Source: Tillandsia leiboldiana
Lineage: Eukaryota; Streptophyta; Magnoliopsida; Poales; Bromeliaceae
Length of the DNA stretch: 64,000 bases
Direction of reading: 5' to 3'
NCBI GenBank assembly: GCA_029204045.2
Contig: CM055060.1
Location: 52,804,012-52,868,011, forward strand
The notes beneath the pieces were generated by a model. It had not been told where the DNA came from. It saw only the letters and a program-made list of their open reading frames with translations, and did no database searches. This document shows, piece after piece, positions 12,752-24,965 of this stretch; the first letter of the stretch is position 1; the number at the start of each line of letters is the position of its first letter. The translations under genes were made by a program, and so were the position numbers.

Positions 12752-13770
12752 TAATGAGGTGCACTCATAATTCCAAAAGAGAGAAGAGATTTTTTTTTGC
12801 AGCTGTTGCATACTAAAATTTCATACGCTGCACATAATATAAAATAATTAATAGAGTATTTAATAATTAATATTTTAAAATATAATATGATATATTATAT
12901 GTAATATAAAATATTTAAATAATTTATTGTACTCTATTGTACTCTAGAAATTTATCTTTGAATATATATTTTAGAGTCGGTTTATGATGCAATGGGTGCA
13001 TACGAAATTTTTATTCCATATGTGGCAAGATCTTTTCTTGTGGCTTGTGCATACTAGTGGGCAGATGATTAATAAAATATTTAATAATTAATACTATAAA
13101 ATATAATATGGTATAATATATATAATATAAAATATTTAAATAATTTATTATACCACAAAATTTATTTTTAATGAACATCTTAGTAGGAATAGGTAAAACC
13201 AAAATTTTTATTGTCACGTGAAGACGTGGTACGCTCCTAATTCCAAGGTAGGAGAAATTTTTTTGTAAATTTGGTGCATACTGATGCTCTATACACTGCA
13301 TAAAATATAAGATAATTAATAAAATATTTAATAAATAATATAATATAATATAATATAATATAATATAAAATTTTTAAATAAATTTTTGTACTACAAAAAT
13401 TTATTTGTAATGAACATTTTAGAATTAGTTTAAGGTGCAATAGATGCACCTAAATTTTTTATTGGTACGTGGGCACGTGTGGCAAGCTCCTAATTTTATG
13501 GGAGATGAGAAATTTTTTGTTGAGTCTAATGCATACTAATTATATTTTATATTCCGTACAAAATATAGACGATTTATAAAATATTTAATAATTAATACTG
13601 TAAAATATAATATATATATATATAATATAAAATATTTAAATAATTTATTATATTATAAAAATTTATTTTTATTGAATATTTTAGAGTTGGTTTATGATGC
13701 AATAGGTGTATTTAAAATTTTTATTAGGATGCAACAAGCTCCTATTGGTTTAAATGTTAAGTGGCAAAGT
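12752..13770. repeat. AT-rich tandem array, about 4 units of 230-250 bp
   Basis: Each unit has a CTCCTAATTCC-like start, a GCATACT block (about 12808, 13048, 13280, 13528), a TAAAATATTTAATAATTAAT core, a TTTAAATAATTTATT block and a GTTTATGATGCAAT-like end. Units are diverged, roughly 70-80 percent alike by eye. Short frames of 60-96 codons here are chance frames in repeats. Confidence 0.8.
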
Positions 13771-14021
13771 GGCTCTCTTGAAGAACACTCGATATATATA
13801 GTATAAATTACAATCTAATTTAATTGACTAAATATTAAAATTTTATTATTAAAAAAAGTAATATGATATTTTAATTATTATCTTATTATTTATCACAATA
13901 TGATCATATTATTTTTATATTATTAATATATTAATATTTAACTAACTAAATTGTATTATAAGACTTAATTATAACAATTTATACAACGCAAGCTAGAAAT
14001 TATAACGAAGAACAATGCCAC

Positions 14022-14510
14022 TAGGGATGTCAACGGGTCGGATTCGGGGCGGATTTTTAAAAATTCGTATTCGAACCCAAACCCAACTACCAAACCCGAA
14101 TCTGAATCCGAATCCGAATCCGACGGATTTTAAAAATTCATATCCAAATCCGAACCCGACCAAAAATTCAAAATCCGAACCCGAACCCGAATCCGAAAAT
14201 CTAAATCCGAAACAATTATTTTTCTTTTTCTCTTACAATATTTCAAAATATATTATATTAAATTAAAATTTTTAAAATATAAATTTAAATATAATATCAA
14301 ATATTTATATACACATACATTATATAACATAAAATTAATTCGGGTTCGGATCATGTACAATCAAAATCCATATTCAAATTTAAATCCGTCGGATTTTTAT
14401 TTTTTATATCCATATTCGAATTCATATCCGTTTAACATCGGATAAATACATTCCATCCGGATTCGGATTCAGATAAAATTTTGAATATCCGTACCCCATT
14501 GACATCCCTA
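14022..14510. mobile_element. hAT-like MITE, 489 bp
   Basis: Termini are TAGGGATGTCAACGGG and, inverted, CCCATTGACATCCCTA. The 8-bp flanks are aatgccac (14014-14021) and aatgctac (14511-14518), with one mismatch. An 8-bp duplication is the hAT length. The inner sequence is made of diverged CCGAATCC / GGATTCGG repeats, which creates an 83-codon Pro/Asn-rich frame that is not a gene. No transposase is present. Confidence 0.8.
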
Positions 14511-14518
14511 AATGCTAC

Positions 14519-14836
14519 CAGTACTAAAACCTAAAAAGGGTGTATATATCATACATTTATATACCCTGATCGATTGAACGGTCGGAGTTTTTCATTAGTC
14601 ACATTATGTGACTAATCTAAATACATCTACTTTGTGAATTGTAAATGCTAATCAGTTATTTCAAAAAATACTTGTTGATAGAAAGAATAGATTTATTACA
14701 CTTAAGAACTCAATTATAACGTTTAGAATTTTAATTTAACTTCACCCATTTAGATATTAGATTTATTGTTGAATTTTTTGCTGTTAAGTTTATTATGAAC
14801 TATGGTCCAACTCTGGTGTATTTTCTAGTGTGCGGT
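14519..14836. other. AT-rich spacer, nothing recognised
   Basis: This short non-coding stretch lies between the hAT-like MITE and the chromovirus. I see no frame, repeat or signal in it. Confidence 0.5.
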
Positions 14837-15344
14837 TGATCCGTCGGAGGAGGAAGCAATGTCGCAGCGCCTCCCCGATGGATATCTGAAACCCGGATGA
14901 GAGAAAAAAAGAAGACGAAGAATATATTTGTAGGTGGAAGAGTTTTTTATTTTTACTCTCCAACTGGGAATACCTTTACAAGAGCCAATAGACCCTATTT
15001 TTAGCCCTTAGGCTTACAAAAGATAAGAAAAATAATAATTTTATTCTTAACCAAATTGGCTTTATCCAATTTGGTTTAACAACCCGATCCATCTAAAACT
15101 GCCTCGATCCTTATCCTAACCGAAGTAGTTGTAACTGCCTCCGCCTTATCCTCAATGGTTGAGACTTATCCGGAGTAGTTGTAACTGTCTCCGCCTTTAT
15201 CCTCAATGGTTGAGACTTATCCGGAGTAGTTGTAACCGCCTTCGCCTTATCCTCAATGGTTGAGACTTATCCGGAATAGTTGTAACCGTCTCTCCCTATT
15301 CTCAATGGTTGAAACTTATCCAGAATTTAGATCGTCCCGGATCA
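14837..15344 (-). repeat. 3' LTR of the chromovirus, 508 bp
   Basis: The plus strand runs from TGATCCGTCGG to CCCGGATCA, so its ends are inverted copies (TGATCCG / CGGATCA). It contains about four tandem units built on TCAATGGTTGAGACTTATCC at 15140-15300. It matches 21723-22214 closely. On the minus strand a purine-rich tract at 15346-15363 precedes it as the likely polypurine tract. Confidence 0.88.
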
Positions 15345-15384
15345 TGGCTCCCCAAATTTTGAGAGGAACCAGCACCTGCTGGAT

Positions 15385-15864
15385 CTAGAACTGCAAGCGA
15401 GGAAATTGGGTTTCTCCAGCTTCCCTTGTGAACCACTTAGCAGCACTTGGCTTTTGACCTTTCCGTCCAATACGGAAGGCTTCACGTTCGACCTTGCGTG
15501 TCGTTGTGACCTTGCGTTCCAGAATAGTATTATCAGCTAGCTGCTCTTCACGTTCTACCACGAGATCTTCCATGGATGGCAGTACTTCTCCGGGCTCATC
15601 GTCTAGTATTGACGGCTCGAAGGACTTTAGATTCTCGATATTGACGATCGAATACATGTTCATGTATGCGGGCAGCTCTAGTTGACACGCATTCTCACCA
15701 ATCTTGCGCACGATCTTGAAAGGTCCATAACGGATGAGCTTAAGCTTCTTACCCTCGCCTTTCAAGCGCTCTTTGCTGAGATGGAGCCAGACTAGATCAC
15801 CCTCTTGGAAGTCGCCTTTCACCCGATGTCGGTCATGTCTTGAATGCGGTCTTCCAGGTGTCAT
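15385..15864 (-). pseudogene. Chromovirus integrase C-terminus plus chromodomain remnant
   Basis: The 159-codon frame has the GPY/F module of the integrase C-terminus (GDLVWLHL, then RYGPFKIVRKIG). Near the end is a chromodomain-like stretch (ILERKV, FRIGRKG, AKW). The frame is in a different phase from the RT frame at 15833-17170. The join around 15835-15864 is a deletion junction that removes the rest of RT, all of RNase H and the integrase zinc-finger and catalytic core. Chromodomains in this family guide integration to particular chromatin. Here the protein could only be made as a fragment, if at all. Confidence 0.82.
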
Positions 15865-17196
15865 TCTCTCGGACTCGAACCTGATGATAGCCTGACTTCA
15901 GGTCCAGTTTGGTGACGTAGCGAGCATGCTTCAATTGGTCCAAGAGATCATCGATCCGCGGCGAGGGGTACCGATTCTTGATGGTGATTTTGTTGAGGGC
16001 GCGGTAGTCGATAGACATTCGCCACCCGCCATCTTTCTTTGGCACCAACACGATCGGGGAGCCACAGGGGGAGCTACTCGGTTTGATAGCACCACTCTCG
16101 AGTAACTCGGTCACCTGTCGCTTTATCTCCTCATTCTCCATTACCGAGTTTCGGTACATGCCGAGATTCGGTAACAGAGCGTCGCTGATCAATTGGATCT
16201 CATTTTCCACGGTTTGCTTTGGTGGCAGTCCCTGGACTTCTTGGAACAGATCCTGATGCTCGCCTGTCAGCCTGGCGACGTCGTCCGTTCTTTCTTTGCA
16301 TTCTAGGCTCAATACCTTGCTGTTTGCCTCCTCCGATTCAACTGGCCGAATGACCAGTAAGGCAAACTTTTGACAGGCATTGATTATCCTCTTGGCCTGG
16401 CAAGCGGTTACCAGGTCTACAGTTGTTGTTGTTGACAGTGGCTCTGTGGTGAACAAAAACTTTTGTCCATCCTTAATGAATTGATATTGCTGAGGGCGAC
16501 GGAAGAAAATTGCGTCGCGGTCCCATAGGTAGGGACTGCGGAAGATGATGTTGCAAATGTTCAGCGGCACAACCTCGCAAACCATTTCATCGATATAGAT
16601 GCCAGTCACTGCAAACTTCACCTTGCACTGGCGATTGATCTTCATCTCGATATTGCTGTTGATCCACCCTAATGGATATGGGTGTGGGTGTGGTGTAGTC
16701 GACAAACCCAGTTTTTGAACTAGGTTCTCTGAGATCAAGTTCTTTTGGCTGTCGGGATCGATAATAGCATCGATCACCTCATTCTTGACTTGAACTCGGA
16801 AAGTGAACAACTCCTCTCTCTTATCAGTCGGATTTGACGGGCACAGGCTTGTCTCCTTCGGCATAGCCATCAGAGACAAACTAGTGTCCGCTTGATAGAT
16901 CCGTCCGATTAAGGTAGGAGCATCACTTGTCGATGCTGCCATCGTCGTTGTCGTTGCTGTTGTGCGTCTGCCATGATCGTCCTTCTTCTTCGGTCTCAAC
17001 TCTGGATGGAGCTTCCAACATTGATCCTTGACATGTCCTGTGATTTTACAATGATCACAGTACAAATCAGGATCAGAGGGGCCCTTCTTTTTGGTTTTTT
17101 TGAAGCCCTCGGCAAACTCCCTAGATGGCTTCTCCCCGCGAGACAGTTTATTCTTCCGCTCGATCGCCATGGCTGTTTGGCTTGCCGAGGCGATAT
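15833..17196 (-). pseudogene. Chromovirus gag end, protease and truncated RT
   Basis: The frame is open up to the inserted solo LTR at 17197 and has an internal Met at 17170. Near the start is a CCHC knuckle (CDHCKITGHVKDQC). It continues through a retropepsin-like region (AIIDPDSQKNLIS) to the N-terminal RT fingers and palm (PSSSPCGSPIVLVPKKDGGW, then MSIDYRALNKIT and KLDLKSGYHQ). The retropepsin active site is normally D-S/T-G. Here it reads D-P-D, so the protease is probably dead. RT stops at TAFKT, before the YxDD catalytic motif. Confidence 0.88.
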
Positions 17197-20100
17197 TGTC
17201 ACGCCCCGGGTGTAAACCAGAACCCGGGCCCGTCTACAGATCCGCCGTGCACACGGTATTTTCCGTGTACACGAAGCGCCAAACCTGCTCAGATATAAGA
17301 GATAAAATAAAAGAGCAATAAAAACAGAGCTGAACTAAAAACTAATACATCTCATACTGAAGCTGGAAATAAAATACAATACATCTGTATAAATGATACA
17401 TCTGTCTCTCCCAGCTCACCCAAAATAAATACAACCTGCTGGCAAAAGCCAGTCCCAAATGTAAAAGTACAACCGTCTGAGGAAACCTGGGTACACCAAC
17501 AGTCCAGCTAACCCGCTCATCCTGCCTCGAGATCTATCTACTCAGCCGTCCTCTCTCCTCGACCCGCCGCTGAAAGCCCAGCAGCACCCGCAGAAGACAC
17601 TGCAAAACAAGGAAGAAGAAAAAGAGGAAAGAAGAATGGGGGTGAGAACTACTAGTAAACCAGTAGCCTCCCCTAGTGGGTAAAACCTCAAACTCTGACA
17701 CACCCACTAGGCCTACCAGAGGCAAAAAGGAAAGAAGAGTGGTAAGAAATGAAACCGCTGCAAAAAGGAAATCTACCACTACTATGCCTCTAAAATACAG
17801 TCCTAGACTGGAATAACCGTATGCAACAATAACCAACCGTCCCAGATAAACCCAATCTGTACCGCCCTCATCATCGGGCAAGAAAGCCGCGCCGATGTGA
17901 TAGCAAAATTCCTGCTGCCGCCCTCATCATCGGGCAAATAAGCCGCGCCGATGTGATAGCAAACCTGTCCATAACTGTCCAGCCCCGGCCTCCGAAGGGG
18001 ATCTCGAGGGGAGCTACCCACACGAGTAAAGCATCACCGGGCAATAACCGCGCCGGTGTAATAAAAGCATCACCGGGCAATAACCGCGCCGGTGATAAAA
18101 GCAGGATTGGATCACAACTATAAAGCCCCAGTGGAACACAACCCTCCACTAAAAGAAAACTGATTCCCAATCAGATGCAAGAGTAACCATCCGGTCAATC
18201 GCCCAATATCCGCGATTGCCGCAATACCCCACAATCCACGACCAGGTCTAACAACCGACCTCCGATCAACCGCCCAATATCCGCGGACGCCGTAATAACC
18301 CACAATCACAATCATGTCCCACATCCGACATCTGGTCAACCGCCTACTATCCGCGGTTGCCACAAAACCCTCTAGTCCATAATCATGCCTTATCACCGAT
18401 GTCCTATAACCGACATCCGGTCAACCGCCCAATATCCGCGGTCGCCGCCAAAATCCGTGATCCATAATCCAGGCCCCGGCTACACTATCCCAAACCCCTG
18501 CTCAAACCCGAGCAAACCCACCTGACTACGAAAAGGAGAAAGAAGCAAACAAGGTTTCTCCTAAGTCAAGTTCCAGCAAGAAAGTGTAGCGATAAAAGAT
18601 GGCCTACCTAGATGTCCAAACAAGCATGCAAGTGTTCTCAAGGAAATAAAGTAAAAGGTGTCCAATAGTGGTTCCACATGTGTAACAATTAATAGATCCG
18701 CATAGATATAACCATCATGCTAAAACAATATCCAACCACACATGTCTATAATCCATGATTAAGCATCACCATCCACCTATGCATGTCATAAAGTCCTCAA
18801 ATAGTGCCAACCACTAACAAGATAATCATAAAGCCCATAATAAAATAATCCAACCCACATGCAAGGTTAAACGCTAGCATTCCATCCATACCAACATGTA
18901 TAAGTCCCAACCACTATCAGATATCCACAATAGTAATTTCCATATGAAAGGCTCACAATTTATATCACTTAAGCATGCATGTCCAAATAAAAAGATCACT
19001 CTAATATTCCTAGTGAGCATGTCAAAATAGAGGTAAACAACAACCACCCACCTCGATCGCTAATTCCAAGCCCAAAAAGTGCTCTCGCCCAAACCGAAAA
19101 GCCGCCGCGATCGCTGTACAAAAATTCCCAAAAGAACATACATAATTAACATACAATGCTCACACAAATCTGCCCCAAACACAATAGTCCAATGTTTCCC
19201 TGTTTTTACCTGCGAGAAGTGCCCGGAAAATTCCAAGAAAAATACTGTCACGATCCTCGCGACGAACCCGTCGAAACGACTACCTGCACACTCAAATCCG
19301 AGTTTCCTACACTGAGAAACAAATCCGACAAGGGAACCACCCCGAAATAAACTGCTCTCAAAAACTGAACCACAAGGTTCTGTAAACAGGGATATTCACC
19401 TTCGGGGCAAAATTCAGAAAATTCCAAGAAAATTTGGAGATATTCCTCGTGATGTGTAGATGCAAAACGCCTCTTGAATCGCCCCAATCCGATGCCTGTG
19501 CGCGAAGATATCGCCAAAATACCGCACCGCTGTCCCAAAACTCCGCCCCAGAAAATGAGGTCACAAGATGATCCGAAAAACCCATGAAAAGCTCGGAATG
19601 GGAAAAACCAGTAAACATTGGAAACGTAGCCCTACCTGTCGTGAAGCCAACGGCGCAAGAATCGCCTCATTCGGAGGTCGGAGTAAGCCGGGGGAGTCCT
19701 CGCACCAAAATGCAACGAAGAAGATCACAAACGAACGAGCGTCGCGCCGCGCCGTAAAAATGGTAACCTCGGGATGCGTGCCGCTGAAAAATCTGGAAAT
19801 CTGCAGATGGAATTGCCACAGGGAGAGGAGCATTTCTTGTGAAGGTTGCACTGTGAAAAGATGAACAGGGAAGAAGCTCTCTTCAGTTGAACTCGGCCTT
19901 TAAATACAAGCTGGAAACAAATCCGAAAATACCCAACATATCCCAATTTCCGGGCGCTCCCACTTTCGGGCAGCTACAGTGTTGGGCCCGGCCCAACACT
20001 GTGCGCGCCCGAAAGCCTCCCGGGCCTCCACGTCGCCCCGCGCACAGCGGACAGCCGCGCTGGCCGTCCACTGCGCGACGCGTGGGCCAACGCTGCGGCG

Positions 20101-20847
20101 ACACGTGGCGCGCACCCGGTCAACGCCCGCCTGCCGCGCCCACGTGCCCGCCTGCGCCCCCTGCCAGGCGCGAATCCCGAGGCGCCCCGGTTCACCTCCG
20201 TGGACCCAGACTCCATGAGCCCACCAACCAGAAGACGCCACGTGTCCCGCCGGTCCATGCACCACGCCCGCCTGCTCCGTAGACCAAGTCCACTGCACCG
20301 ACCAATCCAAAGAAGCCACGTGTCCAACCCCTGGTGCACGACGGCCCGTGGACCGCGCGCCTGCCCGCGCGCTGCCCGCGCCCGCGCGCTGCCCGCGGCC
20401 GCTCCGCCGCCTGCCCGAGCCCGTCCGCCGTGCTCCGCCGCTGCCCGCCGCCGCCGCCGCTGCCCGCCGGCGGCCGGAAACACTGTTCCGGCATGAACAG
20501 TACCCGATGCTCAAAAATAACAAGTGGGTAGTCCGTTTTGACCGTTTTCGCGCGCTGAATCCGAATTTGATATCCATTTTGCCAAATTCCAACCCCAAAA
20601 TTTGCCGAAGGCATCCGGAAAGGTAATCCTTGGTCCAAACTTCGCGCTGAGTCCATTTTTAATATCCGCTTCGCGCGAAACCACTTCTAACGATCCGACG
20701 GAGTCCACCGATCACCCACGTGATCCATTAAGCCCGAAGTCCGCCACTTGTGTCCAATTGGTGCACAAACACCTCCGACACACAAAACAGGCTCCCAGAT
20801 GTCACCAATGACTCTACCACAGCTCTGCAGAGATCCAGGTCATCACA
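17197..20847 (-). mobile_element. Solo gypsy LTR, 3651 bp, inserted in chromovirus gag
   Basis: The plus strand starts TGTCACGCCCCGGG and ends CCAGGTCATCACA. The 5-bp duplication gatat is at 17192-17196 and 20848-20852. Removing the LTR and one duplication restores the gag frame exactly, which is strong independent proof of the boundaries. It belongs to the same LTR superfamily as 7263-11383 and 47089-55640 but is clearly diverged. It contains short tandem units at 17865-18100 and 18180-18450. The GC-rich segment at 19970-20490 gives long Arg/Ala/Pro frames that are spurious. No PBS or coding sequence is present. Confidence 0.93.
17865..18450. repeat. Tandem minisatellite units inside solo LTR
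   Basis: There are two copies of a unit around CATCGGGCAA and GCCGCGCCGATGTGATAG. Two copies of ATCACCGGGCAATAACCGCG follow, then four or five copies of a unit containing CAACCGCCCAATATCCGCGG. The 47-62 kb LTRs have different repeats in this part. Confidence 0.8.
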
Positions 20848-21693
20848 GATATCACGAACACCGAAGAGGCGGAGCTCATCATTCATACGCTCCTGTAGGC
20901 CGGCAGTGAATTTGCGAAAAATCTGTGGATCGTCAAGGGATATGCCAAGCGCCAATGCTTGGCGCCGGAAGTCGGTGGTGTAGTGCTGCACAGTCTGGTC
21001 ACGCCTTTGGCGCAGGACATGCCAGCGCTTCCATCACTCTTCTTCATACCCCATAGAGTAGAATTCCTGGCGGATCAATCGTTTAAACTGACTCCAGGTA
21101 AAATCCTCAATGGTGGAAGTTTGGAGAATGGCCTTCCACCAAGTCAATGCATGATCTACAAGTTTTAGTTTTGCGAAAATTACCCTGTTCGCGCTATTAT
21201 AGTTGTAGAGGTCGAAGTATGTCTCCAGTTGGTTGAGCCAAGCGTCCAATTTTTCAGCGTCGACGGTGCCGTCGTAGTTGGGGATCTCGATCTTGCCCTC
21301 AACCTTGAACGGTTGTGGCATTCCTTCTTCAAGCGACGGAGCGATGCTTCCGTCATCATCAAAGTCGTCGTCGTCTCGCGCACCCGAGGTACCTTCGGCA
21401 GCGCCCTTCATCGGCGTCACATGTGCCTTTGGAGGAGTTCCTGCGAGTCGACCGCTCTTCTCCACCGGTATTGCCGATGGTGCTGCAGATTGGGCCTTGA
21501 TCCAATCTAAGACGGTCTTCATGTCGTCAGACAATGTCGCAACTTTGGCGGCAAGGTCGGCCGTTGTCGCTATCTGCTCGTCTGCGGACATGGTAGGCGG
21601 GCTCTTCGTTTTCCTCGTCGATGGCCTGCGGAAGATGTTGAGGACGGAGAGCTGTTCGCTGGTAGTTTTGTAGACGCTTCTGGTTCGCACCAT
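20848..21693 (-). pseudogene. Chromovirus gag, 5' part, with one in-frame stop
   Basis: The start ATG at 21693 lies 13 bases inside the PBS, a usual distance. The N-terminal 130 residues are Ser/Thr/Asp-rich. The capsid-type retrotransposon gag domain follows (IEIPNYDG, LDAWLNQLETYF, ALTWWKAIL). A TGA at about 21034 interrupts it, and the same frame stays open afterwards (QHYTTDFRRQAL, then FTAGLQERMNDELRLFGVRD) to the solo LTR. So there is one nonsense change, no frameshift. After the inserted LTR the same frame continues into the zinc-knuckle part at 17196. Confidence 0.88.
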
Positions 21694-21706
21694 ACGCCAG
21701 GATCTG

Positions 21707-21720
21707 GCGCTCTGATACCA
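21707..21720 (-). other. Primer-binding site of the chromovirus
   Basis: On the minus strand this reads TGGTATCAGAGCGC, complementary to the 3' end of initiator methionine tRNA. It lies two bases inside the 5' LTR end, which fixes the orientation of the element. Confidence 0.9.
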
Positions 21721-21722
21721 CT

Positions 21723-22214
21723 TGATCCGTCAGAGGAGGAGGCAATGTCGCAGCGCCTCCCCGATGGATATCTGAAACCCGGATGAGAGAAAAAAAGAAG
21801 ACGAAGAATATATTTGTAGGTGGAAGAGTTTTCTATTTTTACTCTCCAACTGGGAATACCTTTACAAGAGCCAATAGACCATATTTATAGCCCTTAAGCT
21901 TACAAAAGATAAGAAAAATAACAATTTTATTCTTAACCAAATTGGCTTTATCCAATTTGGTTTAACAACCCGATCCATCTAAAACTGCCTCGATCCTTAT
22001 CCTAACCGAAGTAGTTGTAACTGCCTCCGCCTTATCCTTAATGGTTGAGACTTATCCGGAGTAGTTGTAACTGCCTCCGCCTTATCCTCAATGGTTGAGA
22101 CTTATCCGGAGTAGTTGTAACCGCCTCCGCCTTATTCTCAATGGTTGAGACTTATCCGGAGTAGTTGTAACCGCCTCTCCCTATTCTCAATGGTTGAAAC
22201 TTATCCAGAATTTA
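21723..22214 (-). repeat. 5' LTR of the chromovirus, truncated at its U3 end
   Basis: It is nearly identical to 14837-15329. Homology ends at CCAGAATTTA (22214). The last 15 or so bases, which carry CGGATCA in the other LTR, are missing. Confidence 0.88.
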
Positions 22215-24751
22215 AGTGCATAAGAATTGAGAGAACTCGTGCGTTGAAATTATTCTGTGGAGAAAAAGAAAAAAAAATGTTGAATATAATATTTTTTATA
22301 ATTATTAAATTTTATTTTTCATGTATTTTAGTTTGATTTTTTTTTTTATAATTATATTAGATTTTTTGAACAGACATATTTATAATAAAATTTTAATTGA
22401 ATATTTCAGTTCGACTGGCCGAAACAAACGGATATTGAATGAATATTAAATTTGCAATAAATGGTATAAAAGTGGATTTAGGTAAAGTAATAAGCACTAC
22501 ATTTACTAGTAGGTTAAGATAATAATTTCACAGAACAATAATTGGATAAGTAGCTCACTGCAAATTTAATTGCCATTGTTTTTACCTTGTTCTTTGACTC
22601 ACTGCGAATTTGATTCTACACAATCTTTTTTTACAAATTTCATTGCACATAATTTTCTTTTATTACTAAATTTTCACTCTAGTGATTATTTTTAAATTCA
22701 CCAATGCTTTTTTTACATGTAAATTTATCCTTTTCGAGTTTATATATCTAAAAGGCAGTTCATATGAATGTTCATTTATATACGTCCCCACACATGTAAC
22801 TCTCGACGGTGATTTGAAAACAAATCCTCGTTTATTTTTTTATGAGATTCCCTTAAGTTCTAATTTTCTAAAGTTTTATTATTTTAATAATAAAAAAATA
22901 ATTATTGTTGAAAATTTGGTGTTCGTTCTGATACTATATTTTATAAATTTATAATCTGATCCGGTACCGACTGTTGTTTGACCTAATACTCGCTCTGCTA
23001 CTCATGGTTGAGATTGCGCGGAACGAATAAAACTTATCTATTCAACAGAGAAGGATACAACCATAAAAAGAAAATAAAAATAAAAAAATATGAATAAAAT
23101 AATATTTATTAATCAAAAAAAAATTTATATTTGTCAAAACATGAAATACGGATGAAATAACATTCATTAATAAAAAAAAAAATTATATCTAACTCATCCT
23201 ATATATAGAATATTTTCAACCTGAATATTTTTTCTATATCTCTCTCACCCTTCTGTTTTTTATAAACGTAAAATACTTTTCTTTCATCATGTTCAGCTAT
23301 GCGCAAGATATATCAATAATCCACGGTCGCGAAAACAATATGCGTTCTAATGCATCCATGCACTAGGTATGTTTAAAATTATAAATATTTTGATTATGTC
23401 ATATTCCACAGCCACCCAAAAAAGACTTCTCTCTCTTTTATTAGCCCTACACCCCTAATATTTAAATTATATATAAACCACAACTAAAATCCTACCATAA
23501 TTCTAGTTTAACTAAAATTTTATTCTAATTAATATTTTAATTTTAATTTATTTATTTTTAATAATTTTTAATATTTATTCTAATCTAATTAGCTAAAATT
23601 TAATTATAAATCTAATCAAATTCTAATAATTATTAATAACTAATAAAGCTAGTAAATTTGATTTTTTTAAAAAAAATAACTAAATATAAAAATTTAAAAG
23701 AAAAAATTATAAGTTGAGAGAGTTGAGTACTCTCTTTCAAATGTACTATAGTTGAGGGTTCTCCATACATACCAACGTCTCCTCCTTTACTTTTTCTACC
23801 GAAAAAATATTTTTTTTGTACACTCTAAAGATATATATTTTATATCTCATCTATCTAAAAATAAGATAAATTTTACTGATCATAACAAAATAATTAATAA
23901 AAAAAAAAATTTATTTTTGAATGAATAAAATATGTATCATACACTTCAAAATATGATGTACGAATAGCATTCATCTTTTCGTATTATTAACTCGGGTCCA
24001 GTCACTCCAGTGTTGAGAGGGTCCTCTATGTGCGTACCTAAATGGTCCCCCGTTCTTGCACTCATGCGCCCCACTCGCTGAAAAGGTAAATGCGGGCCCC
24101 GAGTATCAGCCTCCGCTGGGGCCGCGAAGCGTACGGTGACTCAACCAGGGGAAGCCAAATAATTTTCCTTTTTTGTTTTCTAATATCTGCATTTCAGTAG
24201 GCCAAAATAGATGGATTGTTCGGGAAGCACATTTTTTACATCCTATATATACATAATTCTCACATGTAATCTGGTCCTGCTGCAATGTCCCGCGAGATTA
24301 ATCTGACTCTCCTTATGCTCTCTACTTTCAATAGCGCAGGTAAGCGGCCAGATGTTTCTTGTACTTTAAAAATTTAAATTATTAAAAAATGATATTTATA
24401 TATTTTATATTCAGTCTGAACTTGAAATATTTTAATATATAAATTTAAGACATGAACTTAATTAAATTGAAGAAATTTTAATTTAAGATTTTCTGCTCTG
24501 ATACTAATGCTATGTAAAATTATACGAATCAATCGTTATGTTTTAAAAACTTAAACTATTAAAGAACGATATTTATATATTTTATATTGAATAATAGTGA
24601 AATAAAAAATATAAATTTTACGCCCCCACCTTATCTTGCTGATCGGCTAAATCAGACGATCTCACAATTAATTCAGTGCTGAAGCAAATGTTGATACCAC
24701 CAATTTCTCGAAATCATATGTTCCAAAACAAATAGGCCTTAAGTCATTGAC
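22215..24751. other. AT-rich intergenic DNA, no gene seen
   Basis: The region has long A/T runs with no conserved frame. A slightly GC-richer patch lies at about 23990-24150. I saw no transposon ends with a matching partner. Confidence 0.6.
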
Positions 24752-24753
24752 AA

Positions 24754-24838
<85 letters not shown>
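24752..24838. repeat. (AAAT)n then (AT)n microsatellite
   Basis: About nine AAAT units pass into about 25 AT units. The Tyr/Ile-repeat frame across it on the minus strand is an artefact. Confidence 0.95.
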
Positions 24839-24842
<4 letters not shown>

Positions 24843-24949
24843 TTGGGCTGGAATGCTATTGATTCACAAATCTCAACGCAATCCAAAGGGTATAAAATGG
24901 GTGGCAAAGTTGGGCTGGTGCTATCAATAGCATTCCAGCCCAACTCTAT
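24839..24949. mobile_element. Short foldback MITE embedded in (TA)n
   Basis: The ends are AGAGTTGGGCTGGAATGCTA and its inverted copy, with (TA)n on both sides. It shares its terminal arms and inner CAATCCAAAGGGTATAAAAT block with the longer copy at 32929-33158, so it is an internally deleted relative. Confidence 0.85.
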
Positions 24950-24965
24950 ATATATATATATATAT

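Larger units (their letters stand above)
14837..22214 (-). mobile_element. Defective Ty3/gypsy chromovirus, minus strand, with a nested solo LTR
   Basis: LTRs lie at 14837-15344 (3' LTR) and 21723-22214 (5' LTR). The PBS follows the 5' LTR, and gag then pol are read right to left. The solo LTR at 17197-20847 sits inside gag. RT is cut short and fused by deletion to the integrase C-terminus and chromodomain. The 5' LTR lacks its terminal 15 or so bases, so no target duplication can be checked. The element cannot make its own enzymes. Confidence 0.9.
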
